NCBI GenBank assembly: GCA_001770205.1
Contig: MEQL01000031.1
Span: forward strand, 55,353-119,352
From: Bdellovibrionales bacterium RIFOXYD12_FULL_39_22
Lineage (GTDB): Bacteria > Bdellovibrionota > Bacteriovoracia > Bacteriovoracales > Bacteriovoracaceae
DNA length: 64,000 nucleotides
Reading direction: 5' to 3'
The notes beneath the pieces are model-generated. The model was not told where the DNA came from, made no database searches, and saw only the letters and a program-made list of their open reading frames with translations. A program made the translations under genes and the position numbers. This document shows, in pieces, positions 55,849-64,000 of this stretch. How positions within the stretch are numbered: the stretch's first letter is position 1; each line of letters opens with the position of its first letter.

Positions 55849-56817
55849 ATGGCCGAGATTATTCGTTTAAATAAAGTGTCCAAAGATTATGCAGGAAATC
55901 CTGCGCTGAATGCTGTTTCTTTTTGCGTGAATAAGGGAACTATTCATGGATTACTCGGGCCTAATGGGGCCGGCAAATCAACGGCCATGAAAATCATTGC
56001 GGGATTAATTCCCGCAACAAGTGGTGTGGTCTACATAAATGGGGTTGATGTGGCAAGAAATCCAGCGCTGGCCAGACGGGCCATCGGATTACTTCCGGAA
56101 AATCCGCCCTTATATTCTAATATGCGCGTGGAGAATTTTTTGAAATTTGTGGCACAGATAAATGGCATTAAGGGTAAAAGAATAGATGCGAGCGCCCAGG
56201 AGGTGATGGGCCGCTGTGGGTTGTTAGAGGTTCGTCGTCGGGCCATTGGTAATTTATCAAAAGGATATAAGCAACGAGTTGGAATTGCGCAGGCCTTGGT
56301 GGCCGGCCCAGAGGTAGTAATTTTAGATGAGCCGATGGTGGGATTAGATCCTAATGCGATTGCGGAAATTCGCGCATTAATTTATGACTTAAAAAATAGT
56401 TGTACAGTACTTTTTTCTACTCATCAATTATATGAGGCCAATAAACTTTGCTCAGATATAACCATAATCAATAAAGGCGCTATTGTGCAAAGTGGGCCGA
56501 TTGGAGAAATTCATCAAACCTTTCGACAGCATCAAGTTATCTGGGCAGAAGTTTTACGTTGGGATGAGAATATTCGACAAGAGTTTAAAAGGGAATTTGA
56601 TTTTGCAGATATTGAGGTGGCAAAAGTAGACAATAAGTTTGGACTTAAATTTATTGCTCGTGGAGAATTAGATTTGCGTGATTTATTAAGTAATGCTTTA
56701 GTGCAAAAAGGATGTGGATTGCTTTTCTTTCAGGAAGAGAAGATGGATTTAGAAGATATTTTTAAACTGGCAGTGCCGGTAGAAAAGAAAAAGGTAGTAG
56801 ATGAACGCAATTTCTAA
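55849..56817 (+). CDS. ABC transporter ATP-binding protein (GldA-like)
   Basis: A 322-residue ABC ATPase. I chose ATG 55849 (MAEIIRLNKVSKDY); the open frame begins earlier, at 55777. Walker A GPNGAGKSTA, signature NLSKGYKQRVGIAQAL, Walker B VVILDEPMVGLD and the H-loop STHQ are intact. Together with the following permease and GldG-like protein it forms the GldA/GldF/GldG-type exporter seen in gliding bacteria and in many non-gliders. The C-terminal 90 residues are the usual DUF4162-like domain. It overlaps the permease gene by 17 bases. Confidence 0.92.
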   Translation: MAEIIRLNKVSKDYAGNPALNAVSFCVNKGTIHGLLGPNGAGKSTAMKIIAGLIPATSGVVYINGVDVARNPALARRAIGLLPENPPLYSNMRVENFLKFVAQINGIKGKRIDASAQEVMGRCGLLEVRRRAIGNLSKGYKQRVGIAQALVAGPEVVILDEPMVGLDPNAIAEIRALIYDLKNSCTVLFSTHQLYEANKLCSDITIINKGAIVQSGPIGEIHQTFRQHQVIWAEVLRWDENIRQEFKREFDFADIEVAKVDNKFGLKFIARGELDLRDLLSNALVQKGCGLLFFQEEKMDLEDIFKLAVPVEKKKVVDERNF

Positions 56818-57544
56818 TATTAAGATTTTATTATTCAAGGAATTAAAGGATCAGTTTACTTCTCCCTTGATATATTCTTTGACGGGATTGTTTTGTCTGT
56901 TGATTGGTTGGTTGTTTTTTAACTACATGGTTTTGTCGAAAGATTATTACAATGAGACTCTGACTACTTCGGTTATTATTCCTATTTTTGCCAATATGAA
57001 TTTTATCTTTGTTCTTATTGCACCTCTTATTACGATGCGTTCTTTTGCCGAAGAGAAAAAGCAAAATACCATAGAGTTACTTTTTCTTTCTCATCTTGGC
57101 CCTTGGCAAATAATTATCGGAAAATTTTTGGCCGCTTGGATCGTGGCCATTTTTATGATTGCCTTCACGGGATTATTTCCTCTGGTGTTGGCCTTATCGG
57201 GATATTCTGATTTCGGAGTGCTTTTTTCTAGCTACGCTGGACTAATCTGTACGGTGGCCTGTTTTGTAGCGGTAGGTATTTTTACATCGAGTTTAACAAA
57301 CAATCAGATTTTTGCGGCGCTGTTGGCATTTTTTTTGATATTCATTTTAATGCTTTTAGTTTTGATAATGAATGTCTCCTATAATTATTTGTTGGCCCAA
57401 ATATTACAATACTTAAGCAGCTCATTTCATTTTCAAGATTTTGTAAAAGGAGTCATCAAAAGTTACAACTTGATCTATTTTATTTCCTTTATTTTTTTCT
57501 TTTTTTACTTAACTCATGAGTCATTAGATTCGCGGAATTGGTGA
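56801..57544 (+). CDS. ABC-2 type permease (GldF-like)
   Basis: A 247-residue inner-membrane protein with six predicted membrane segments. RSFAEEKKQNTIELLFLSHL, the cytoplasmic motif that typifies ABC-2 permeases of the GldF/NosY type, is followed by the segment IIGKFLAAWIVAIFMIAFTG. It should pair with the ATPase encoded just upstream. The substrate of this class is not known with confidence. Confidence 0.9.
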   Translation: MNAISNIKILLFKELKDQFTSPLIYSLTGLFCLLIGWLFFNYMVLSKDYYNETLTTSVIIPIFANMNFIFVLIAPLITMRSFAEEKKQNTIELLFLSHLGPWQIIIGKFLAAWIVAIFMIAFTGLFPLVLALSGYSDFGVLFSSYAGLICTVACFVAVGIFTSSLTNNQIFAALLAFFLIFILMLLVLIMNVSYNYLLAQILQYLSSSFHFQDFVKGVIKSYNLIYFISFIFFFFYLTHESLDSRNW

Positions 57545-57550
57545 TAGACG

Positions 57551-59092
57551 ATGGGGCAAACGTTCTTTAAATATCTTCTCTATTTTATAAATGCTATTTT
57601 ATACTTACTGATTATCCCTCTGTGGATCTCCATTCCAGAGGAGCTGACGCTAAATATTAGTATTTCTGCTGTTACCATATTGTTATCGGTGGTAATAATC
57701 TTTATGAATAGACAGAAATATGAAAAATATTATCGCAGTAATCACTTCAAGGCATTACTTTCCTCGGTGCTATCAATTTTTTTAGTATTTTTTATTTTAG
57801 GACTGATCAACTATTTGGCCTTCAAGCATCCACTCTATTGGGATTTTACTAAAAACCAAGTTAACTCTCTCTCTAAGCAAAGCGAGAATGTATTATCACA
57901 AATTGATGGAGAGGTGATATTTAATGTTTTTGCTACGCGCGCAAACGCAAAACCGTTGTTGGATTTTGTTGAACTCTATCGTTCTAAAAATAGTAAGATT
58001 AAAGGTAATTATGTAGACATTGAACTTCGTCCAGAAGTGGTGGCCCAGTATAATATCACTACTCCCAATTCCGTGGTGTTAGAGTATCAAGAAAAAAGGA
58101 TAACGGTACAATCAATAGACGAAGGGGCCATTACCAATGCTCTGATTAGATTAACGCGCAGTAAGGATCCTCTGATTTGTTATAGCGTTGGCCATGAAGA
58201 AGGCAATTTAAAAGATGATATCGGAGGTGGACTTTCCATGCTGGCGCAGGCCTTGGCAGATAACTATTATAAAGTTAATGAAATCAACTTGGCCACAGCG
58301 GAAGTTATTCCTTCCGAGGTAGATATCTTGATGCTATGGGGATCGCATTCTGGATTTTTGAATAATGAAATATCCATGATCGATCAATATCTCAAGCGTG
58401 GAGGTAAGTTGCTGGTGGCCATTGATCCTAACCCGAATCAGGATGGCGCAGGCCCTTTGCGTGAACTTTTAGTGCAGTGGGGAATTAATGTTAGTAATGA
58501 TTTGGTTGTGGATAAAATTGAACACATTAGCGGTTCTAATGGAACGGTTCCTTTAATTAAAAATTTTTCTAAAGAACATAAGATTACTAAAAATTTTGAG
58601 GGACAGGTTTTTTTTCCGTTAGTCTCCTCAGTGGCGGCAATTACCACGATTAAGGCCGGTAGTTTTGAATCATTTGCTTTTAGTTCGGAATATCCTGCGA
58701 GTTGGGGAGACACGAATTTAAATGAACTATTTGAAGGAAAAATTGCTTTCAACGAAGGTGTAGATAAAAAGGGACCTATTTCTGTCGCGGCCAGCTGGGA
58801 AGAAGCGACTAACTCTGATAAGAAGGCGCGCATTGTGGCCTTTGGAAATTCGACCTTCGTCATTAATAGCTATAGTAAGTTTTCTGGCAATTTTCAGATT
58901 TTACTTAATGCCCTATCATGGTTGGTGGATGAAGGAGAGGTATATAGTTCAGTAATTAGTGGAGAAAATTCCAATAAAGTTATTATTGGTAATTCGGCGA
59001 TGGGAATAATTTTTTATGTTTCGGTTCTTTTGTCGCCGATAGTCTGTTTTGGTCTCGCTTTTATTATATATACCCGGCGTCGTAAATTATAA
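57551..59092 (+). CDS. GldG-like membrane protein
   Basis: A 513-residue protein with several N-terminal membrane segments (about 10-100), an extracytoplasmic domain (SLSKQSENVLSQIDGEVIFNVF, DILMLWGSHSGFLNNE, GGKLLVAIDPNPN) and one C-terminal membrane segment (IIFYVSVLLSPIVCFGLAFII). This is the GldG/DUF7088-type layout found after GldA and GldF. The gene follows the permease by 6 bases. The role of GldG in transport is not settled. Confidence 0.88.
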   Translation: MGQTFFKYLLYFINAILYLLIIPLWISIPEELTLNISISAVTILLSVVIIFMNRQKYEKYYRSNHFKALLSSVLSIFLVFFILGLINYLAFKHPLYWDFTKNQVNSLSKQSENVLSQIDGEVIFNVFATRANAKPLLDFVELYRSKNSKIKGNYVDIELRPEVVAQYNITTPNSVVLEYQEKRITVQSIDEGAITNALIRLTRSKDPLICYSVGHEEGNLKDDIGGGLSMLAQALADNYYKVNEINLATAEVIPSEVDILMLWGSHSGFLNNEISMIDQYLKRGGKLLVAIDPNPNQDGAGPLRELLVQWGINVSNDLVVDKIEHISGSNGTVPLIKNFSKEHKITKNFEGQVFFPLVSSVAAITTIKAGSFESFAFSSEYPASWGDTNLNELFEGKIAFNEGVDKKGPISVAASWEEATNSDKKARIVAFGNSTFVINSYSKFSGNFQILLNALSWLVDEGEVYSSVISGENSNKVIIGNSAMGIIFYVSVLLSPIVCFGLAFIIYTRRRKL

Positions 59093-59108
59093 GAGTAGTT
59101 GGAGAAGA

Positions 59109-60515
59109 ATGAAGAATTTTTTACTTTTTTTATTGCTGGTTGTTCTTTTGGTATTTGTCTATTTCTTCGAAGAATTAGGGTCTGTTTCTCGGCGTGAAAA
59201 AAAGGAACAAAGTCATAAAATATTTGATGAAAGAGTACTAGGTGAACTTAAAGGTTTTAAAACTGCGCGGGCCGAAATTATAAAGGGTGTTGGCAGCGGT
59301 AGTTTTTATACTTCAGAGCGACATGTTTTAGTTGATGAGTCAAAATTAAGCGAAGTTTTTGATATTTTGTCTAACATAAAAGTTAAGCGTTATTTTACGG
59401 AGAGAGAGATTAAAGATAAGTCTCGGTTGGATTATTTCCCGGAAGATAATAATGAAATATTATTTTATTTTGAATCAGGAGAAGTTGCGTTTGTGTTAGG
59501 GAAGAAGTTGGATTTTGATCAGACGTTTTATATGGAAATTCAAAGCAGGGATCGCAGGCAGTGGGCCGTGGCCTATGATTCTTCAGAAAATAGTGGCCCT
59601 TACAATGCGGAAGAAGAAAGTAATAATCCTGGACGTTACAATAGAATTAAGCATGTTTTAAATTTAGATGAAGGTTTTTTTTATGATACTCATATTTTTA
59701 GATCAAAGCTTGGAAAAAAGATTGCAGATGTTTGGAGTGAAGTGAAGCTATCTTTGATTGATGGAAAATCATTTTCAATTAATTTTAATAATCGTACTAC
59801 CAATCCACCTGTGTATGCCGGAATAGGATATTTAGGGCCATATTTTACTGAATTATCACAAAAGTTTTTGGCCCTAAAAGGAACCTCGATGGTTTTAGAT
59901 TTTCAACCAGTAGAGCTGGCCGAAGAGCTGGCCTCGCTGCAATTTAAAGATCTTAAAGGCGTGGAAGAAGAATTAAAGCTATATACTCGTTACATGAAAC
60001 GAAGTGGACTCTTTGTGCGGGCCATGTTCTCTAATAATTTATATGAAGTTGATCGCCCGGTGGCCGACCTATTTTTGATAAAAGTTCAAGATCTCTGGGA
60101 TAAAAGACTTTTTTCGCTTAATTCAGATATTGGTAAGCAAAATATTTTTTTCGAAATAAATTTTGAAGATCATGCTCCGGCGCAATTAAAAATTCCATTT
60201 AGCGAGACACTAACTGTTAATAGAATTGATCCAGGGCCACCGCCCAAAGTAGAGAATTTCAAAAAACTTTTTAGGTTTTTGACTCTTTCTATGGCCGATA
60301 GTGTAACTTTTTTTGACAAGACAGCGGACACAACTACTGCCGAGGCCATGTTGGAGAAGACGCAGTTTAAAATGAAATTCGAAGATTTTGATGTCGCTCT
60401 TATTTTTGACAAAGGTGAAATTATAATTATTAATGAGAAATATAATATTCAATTACATTACATTGTAGGAGAGCGTGATATTATCAAGTTTGCGTACGAT
60501 GATTATTTCTTTTAA
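59109..60515 (+). CDS. DUF4340-type protein of the Gld-like cluster
   Basis: About 468 residues. I chose ATG 59109 (MKNFLLFLLLVVLLVFVYFF) because GGAGA lies just before it and it opens with the membrane anchor; the frame opens at 59049 inside the GldG-like gene. The rest is soluble and outside the cytoplasm. DUF4340 proteins typically follow GldG genes, and the pattern (KVKRYFTEREI, YFESGEVAFVLGKKL) fits that family, but the match is by layout. Function unknown. Confidence 0.78.
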   Translation: MKNFLLFLLLVVLLVFVYFFEELGSVSRREKKEQSHKIFDERVLGELKGFKTARAEIIKGVGSGSFYTSERHVLVDESKLSEVFDILSNIKVKRYFTEREIKDKSRLDYFPEDNNEILFYFESGEVAFVLGKKLDFDQTFYMEIQSRDRRQWAVAYDSSENSGPYNAEEESNNPGRYNRIKHVLNLDEGFFYDTHIFRSKLGKKIADVWSEVKLSLIDGKSFSINFNNRTTNPPVYAGIGYLGPYFTELSQKFLALKGTSMVLDFQPVELAEELASLQFKDLKGVEEELKLYTRYMKRSGLFVRAMFSNNLYEVDRPVADLFLIKVQDLWDKRLFSLNSDIGKQNIFFEINFEDHAPAQLKIPFSETLTVNRIDPGPPPKVENFKKLFRFLTLSMADSVTFFDKTADTTTAEAMLEKTQFKMKFEDFDVALIFDKGEIIIINEKYNIQLHYIVGERDIIKFAYDDYFF

Positions 60516-60544
60516 AGTGAATGTTGATTGATCGGAGAGAAAAT

Positions 60545-61231
60545 ATGCTCGCAGTAATAATAAATTTTTTAAATTTTGCCTTACACCCGTTTAAAGTGCA
60601 TGGACTGTTATCCTCGGCCAGAACATTTGCTGCGAGAGAGGAGCGGACAATAGAGGAAAATAATGAATCGATAGTATTGCCGATAAGTTTTTTTGAAATC
60701 GTTTCAATATCATGGTTATTTAAAGTAATCGAGACCCTCTATGTCGTGGTCTTTATAAAATTTGGATTTTTCGCCTTTGAGTCTATTGGCGAACAAAGTG
60801 GATTAGTTAGAGATATTTTTCGTAAAGAGTTTGAGTCCTTTCATTTTATAATTATTTTTTGGGCACTAACAAAGGTAGTTTTGTATCCGGTTTTTGCCTA
60901 CCTCTACGCAAAAATATGGGGAGTAATAATTAAATTTTGCATGGATATCTTTGGGATTAGTATGAGTGCAGAGGCAAAGCAGTTGGCGGTACAAGAGGTC
61001 GTCGGTTATAGTTTTGTCTCTAATCTTTTTTTAATTTTCCCCGTTTTTGGAGATTTAATTAAAACGGTATCTTCTTTTTTCTATCTATTTTCGGGACTTA
61101 AAAGCAATCTGAAGATGAGCAATACTCAGAGCGTGTTGGTGCTTCTGGCACCATTCATTTTTATTTCCACCTTGTCTCTTTTTTTTATTATGTGGTTGGC
61201 ATTAGTTATTACCTCAATAACTGGCCTATAA
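60545..61231 (+). CDS. Yip1-like integral membrane protein (tentative)
   Basis: About 228 residues with five predicted membrane segments. I chose ATG 60545 (MLAVIINFLNFALHPFKVH) behind GGAGAGA; an earlier ATG at 60521 is unlikely. The opening LNFALHPFKVH and the layout with a large middle hydrophilic part recall the YIP1 family of bacterial membrane proteins. It is the last gene of the Gld-like unit, 29 bases after the DUF4340-type gene. A complex terminator lies about 160 bases further on. Confidence 0.65.
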   Translation: MLAVIINFLNFALHPFKVHGLLSSARTFAAREERTIEENNESIVLPISFFEIVSISWLFKVIETLYVVVFIKFGFFAFESIGEQSGLVRDIFRKEFESFHFIIIFWALTKVVLYPVFAYLYAKIWGVIIKFCMDIFGISMSAEAKQLAVQEVVGYSFVSNLFLIFPVFGDLIKTVSSFFYLFSGLKSNLKMSNTQSVLVLLAPFIFISTLSLFFIMWLALVITSITGL

Positions 61232-61391
61232 ACTTCTTCCCTGTCCGCACACAGTGGTACGATATTGTCTATTTGCAAAGTAGCGCCGTTACTTGATGCA
61301 GATAGTTTATCTTCGATGGGTTGATGTTCAAGATTAATAAGCGATATCGGTATGTTTCAGGTATTTGCTAAGTGGATGAGATTCTAAAATG

Positions 61392-61447
61392 TTATGTCTG
61401 TACAACTTTTGTACAGGGTATGTAATTGTAGACATAAAATTTTTTTC
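61392..61447 (+). terminator. Branched stem-loop with T-tract
   Basis: TTATGTCT (61392-61399) pairs with AGACATAA (61430-61437); inside it TGTACAA-CTT-TTGTACA (61399-61415) forms a second stem. TTTTTTT follows at 61440-61446. It ends the Gld-like transcript or an independent small RNA. Confidence 0.6.
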
Positions 61448-61482
61448 CACAAATCGGTTTCGATTTGCATGCTACACTCACT

Positions 61483-61535
61483 AATGTAAGCGATTTATGA
61501 GTGTGTTTTGAATAATAATTGTTCGGTTTTAATAC
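61483..61535 (+). repeat. Intergenic repeat B, copy 1
   Basis: About 45-50 bases, beginning AATGTAAGCGATTTATGAG, nearly identical to 62990-63040. It lies 20-70 bases before the small exported protein at 61556, so it may be a promoter or regulator site shared by the small-gene cluster. Confidence 0.5.
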
Positions 61536-61555
61536 AATATCGAACAGGAGGCTCT

Positions 61556-62161
61556 ATGAACATATTTTCTTTCTTTCTGGTAATCCTCTTGTCTACGTCA
61601 GCAGTCTTTGCCAGTGTTGAAGATTGTGGAAAACAAAAACAATATAAACAAGACTTGCTAGATGATATAAAAATTATCAAACAAACATTGACCGAAAAAA
61701 ATGAACTGTTATCCGTGATGCAAAAAGATTTAAGTTCTAGTTCTCAAGACACAAGAGAAAGGCAGATTACGGAAATTAGAATCGAGGATACTCAAAAAGA
61801 GATCACCCATATAGAAAATATTACGTTAAAGGTTAAGGAATCTTTTCTGAGAACGACAGAGGCAATGATTCGAGTAAAGTGCGGAGAAAACGCTACTGAA
61901 AACAATAATAGGAATTATTCGGAAATGCTTGCTTGTTTGGATAAAAAATTATTTTCAAATAATGATTATGATGGCGAGTTTTGGATTAGTTCCGCAACAT
62001 TTTCTAACATAGTCGAAAATTGCATGGGTATCGAGTATGGAAAAGTGTTGGATGCAAGTTTTGACTCGCATTTTGAAATTAATTGCTTACAGGGAGTCAT
62101 GAGTGGTACAGAGATACTCCCAGCAGATTTTTCCAGTAAAGTACTTCAGCAGTGCTGGTAA
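61556..62161 (+). CDS. Exported protein with coiled coil, 201 residues
   Basis: I chose ATG 61556 (MNIFSFFLVILLSTSAVFA, a signal peptide) because AGGAGG lies just upstream; the open frame begins at 61508. Residues about 30-115 are a charged helix or coiled coil (IIKQTLTEKNELLSVMQKDL). The C-terminal part has several Cys residues (C103, C137, C168 region) that could form disulphides outside the cytoplasm. I do not recognise a family. The gene contains no GGCC site, unlike the core genes, which suggests different origin. Confidence 0.75.
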   Translation: MNIFSFFLVILLSTSAVFASVEDCGKQKQYKQDLLDDIKIIKQTLTEKNELLSVMQKDLSSSSQDTRERQITEIRIEDTQKEITHIENITLKVKESFLRTTEAMIRVKCGENATENNNRNYSEMLACLDKKLFSNNDYDGEFWISSATFSNIVENCMGIEYGKVLDASFDSHFEINCLQGVMSGTEILPADFSSKVLQQCW

Positions 62162-62210
62162 ATTAGTCTATCGTTTCTCTAGTTGTAAGTGGCTGGTAAC
62201 CGCAATCACT

Positions 62211-62292
62211 GGCCGATAGTGTGCAATGCTCAGAAAGGCGAGCTTTTCTGAGCAAGAACATAAAAGTTGAGAAATAACAGGCATGGCCCAGA
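62211..62292. repeat. Intergenic repeat A, copy 1, with hairpin
   Basis: About 80 bases, closely matching 62871-62953. The core is an inverted repeat, GCTCAGAAA ... TTTCTGAGC (62228-62252). There is no T-tract. It lies between two small exported-protein genes. Confidence 0.6.
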
Positions 62293-62447
62293 TTTTTAAT
62301 ATTAAGTTTATACTCAAACTTTAACCGAGAAGATTTTACAAATTCAGAACTAATATAATGGATAATTTTTTTAGATCTGTTATAAAGGTAAAAATATTAT
62401 TAACAATCGATGATTTAAAATCATTAAGTTGAACAAGGAGTAATAAA

Positions 62448-62840
62448 ATGAAAAAACTTTTAATTGGTACATTACTGTTAACTTCTATATCCGCTTTTGC
62501 AGCAACAACCGATCAGCCCAATACTTACCTAATGAATGAAGCGAAGGGGGCTGTGGCATTAGCTTTCTCAGATGCCACGGCAACAAAAGGATGTTCTTTA
62601 CAGCTATCCTCCGAAGATGCCGCAGCCAACATTGCCCAGTTAGTAGAATTTACGATGTATGACGGAACGAAAGCAACTTTAGCCTATTACAAAACTGTTT
62701 CAGCTGCGGGCCTTAGCCAAACTGCCAATATGCGCATCTATCCAGGAGAATCTGTCGAAGAAGTTGGTAAAAAATTGGAAGAAGTCACCAAAGACGTTGG
62801 AGCGATAGAACTAATTTTGAATAGCTGTTACAAACTCTAG
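62448..62840 (+). CDS. Small exported protein, 130 residues
   Basis: Signal peptide MKKLLIGTLLLTSISAFA, mature part of about 112 residues with two Cys (KGCSLQL and LNSCYKL) likely to form a disulphide. AAGGAG lies about seven bases before the ATG. No family recognised. TATAAT at 62354-62359 is a possible -10. It is flanked by the two copies of repeat A. Confidence 0.8.
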   Translation: MKKLLIGTLLLTSISAFAATTDQPNTYLMNEAKGAVALAFSDATATKGCSLQLSSEDAAANIAQLVEFTMYDGTKATLAYYKTVSAAGLSQTANMRIYPGESVEEVGKKLEEVTKDVGAIELILNSCYKL

Positions 62841-62870
62841 ATTAATGAGTGAACCGTGAATGGAAACTTT

Positions 62871-62953
62871 GGCAGATAATAGGTGTTGCGCAGAAAGACG
62901 AGCTTTTCTGAGCAAGATCACGAAAGTTGTGCGAAATAACGGACATGGCTCGA
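62871..62953. repeat. Intergenic repeat A, copy 2, with hairpin
   Basis: The second copy of the element at 62211-62292. The hairpin arm on the left has one change (GCGCAGAAA), while the right arm TTTCTGAGC is unchanged, and the following GAAATAAC and CATGG are also shared. Confidence 0.6.
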
Positions 62954-62989
62954 ATGAGCGACTGTCCGATTCTCGTCGAAATTTTGAAC

Positions 62990-63040
62990 AATGTAAATAA
63001 TTTATGAGCGTGTTCTGGATATTATTAGAATTGTAATCAC
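62990..63040 (+). repeat. Intergenic repeat B, copy 2
   Basis: Begins AATGTAAATAATTTATGAG and matches 61483-61535 over about 35 bases with few changes. It lies about 170 bases upstream of the next small gene. Confidence 0.5.
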
Positions 63041-63207
63041 AAATTGCAATTCTCTAAACGTTAATCATAACTTCTTTCAAACATGGCAAAGTAAAGTTGT
63101 CAGAATTAGGATTTTTTTTCCTCTGCAAATTTAAATTCTAACTGCATGATACAATAACTAAGTATTTATATCTTGTTAGTCTGCTTAGAAGTATGGAGTG
63201 AATTTTA

Positions 63208-63912
63208 ATGAAAGTTTGTATTATCACTTTAATGTTAATAAATATTTTGGTCAGTAAAGATGCTCATGGAGAGATTTCAAAAGAAGAATACTCTTGGTTG
63301 AAGGCTAATCTTCCCAGTGTATTTGAACCAGCTGCATATCAATCCAGAGTTGCCGAAGCTTATTCGGAGAATTTAAAAAACGGAGACATAAACAGTTCCC
63401 CGGACTGCTTTCTTGCTAAGGAAAAAGTAATCAATCCAGATATAGCAAAAAAAATTGTCGCGGGATTTAAGTACTTGGCCCAAAATAATTTTATCCTTGG
63501 CCCTTTTGATGTCGGAACAAATCAACCTTCTGGTCAAATTATCACGTGGGAGAATGAAGAATATAAAATTATAAAAAAACTTTCGATTCCACTTAAAAAC
63601 GTAGGACTTGAAAGTAATCTATCAACAAAGATGTGCTATTTATCGGAAACAGATAAAGAGGAGGCAAAAAAAGCTTCTCGCAATGATCCTCCAGAGCAAC
63701 GACAGATGATAAAATGTAATAATAGTATCGCTTGCAATTTTTTAAATTTATTATCATATATGGGAAAATTAGAAAAAGAGGGAATTGTCATATACAACGA
63801 TAAATCTAACTCCTATTTACAGCCTAATGCTGTTATTAAGGATATTGAATCGGAGGTGAATAATGCTACTTTACCTCCTGAAAAGAACTGTCCTGAAGAT
63901 TGTAACCACTAG
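63208..63912 (+). CDS. Exported hypothetical protein, 234 residues
   Basis: A signal peptide is likely (KVCIITLMLINILVSKDAHG, less typical than its neighbours). The mature part holds several Cys (SSPDCFLAKEK, TKMCYLSE, IKCNNSIACNFLN, KNCPEDC), consistent with disulphides in the periplasm or outside. I do not recognise a family. Weak ribosome binding site (GGAG about 13 bases upstream). With 61556 and 62448 it forms a run of small secreted proteins of low GGCC content. Confidence 0.72.
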   Translation: MKVCIITLMLINILVSKDAHGEISKEEYSWLKANLPSVFEPAAYQSRVAEAYSENLKNGDINSSPDCFLAKEKVINPDIAKKIVAGFKYLAQNNFILGPFDVGTNQPSGQIITWENEEYKIIKKLSIPLKNVGLESNLSTKMCYLSETDKEEAKKASRNDPPEQRQMIKCNNSIACNFLNLLSYMGKLEKEGIVIYNDKSNSYLQPNAVIKDIESEVNNATLPPEKNCPEDCNH

Positions 63913-64000
63913 TACTGCGACAATTTAATTTTTGCCGGTTTTTACCCTACTTTTTTTGGGCTTAATTCGTTTTAATACAAGAATATTTCGATCTTCAATA

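Larger units (their letters stand above)
61232..61555. other. 324-base intergenic region with a terminator, an operator-like palindrome and repeat B
   Basis: No gene is seen. It contains the branched terminator (61392-61447), a perfect 16-base palindrome AAATCG-GTTT-CGATTT (61451-61466) that may be a regulator site, and one copy of an element also found at 62990. Confidence 0.5.
62841..63207. other. 367-base intergenic region with repeats A and B
   Basis: No gene is seen. The two repeat copies listed separately fill much of it; the rest is AT-rich and should hold the promoter of the following gene. Confidence 0.5.

Overview
The window is an AT-rich, densely coded bacterial chromosome segment with no rRNA, tRNA, CRISPR array or insertion sequence that I can see. 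Several things point to a Gram-negative predatory or gliding delta-type bacterium, most likely Bdellovibrionota (Bacteriovoracia-like): a eukaryote-type Ser/Thr kinase, many lipoproteins, an AgmX/PglI-type lipoprotein, a GldA/GldF/GldG plus DUF4340 ABC cluster, two MotA/MotB pairs, a full chemotaxis operon with CheD and CheX, and HD-GYP regulators. The taxonomic call is inference from gene content. No marker gene proves it.

Layout. 1-9974 (+): a Ser/Thr kinase cut by the window edge, a YejM/LtaS-type membrane sulfatase, a YkgJ cysteine-cluster protein, a PEGA/TPR lipoprotein, an envelope protein, a giant Ig-like/NHL lipoprotein and a receiver protein. 9988-13264 (-): a compact motA-like / motB-like / FliF-FliG-like operon. 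13576-22611: signalling genes (degenerate REC/HD-GYP, lipoprotein, PAS histidine kinase, intact REC/HD-GYP, REC/PilZ-like protein, CheY-like) and a small gene with its own strong promoter and terminator. 22777-25291: a second, conventional motA-motB pair and an RluA-type pseudouridine synthase. 25253-36130: mixed housekeeping and secreted proteins (WYL-like regulator, IspZ-like protein, AgmX-type lipoprotein, matrixin-like protease, orphan HigA, Nfo, YceI, ZIP transporter, divergent enolase-like protein). 36131-45472: the chemotaxis operon cheA-cheW-mcp-cheR-cheD-cheY-cheX-cheB plus a receiver and a PHP-domain gene. 45586-49371: a 1261-residue exported protein with a nucleoside-phosphorylase-like middle and an ADP-ribosyltransferase-like C-terminus. 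49422-53839: a kinase-like ATPase, envelope proteins and a tandem pair of paralogous exported proteins. 54054-55771 (-): HAD and DHH phosphoesterases. 55849-61231 (+): the Gld-like ABC operon. 61556-63912: small exported proteins separated by repeated intergenic elements.

How it fits together. Much of the window concerns motility and signalling: two stator pairs, a candidate alternative rotor protein, chemotaxis proteins, several single receivers and c-di-GMP-type phosphodiesterase domains. The most unusual items are the MotA/MotB-linked protein that joins a FliF-like periplasmic and membrane part to a FliG-C-like cytoplasmic part, the possible exported ADP-ribosyltransferase, and a strong excess of the tetranucleotide GGCC in coding sequence in all reading frames.
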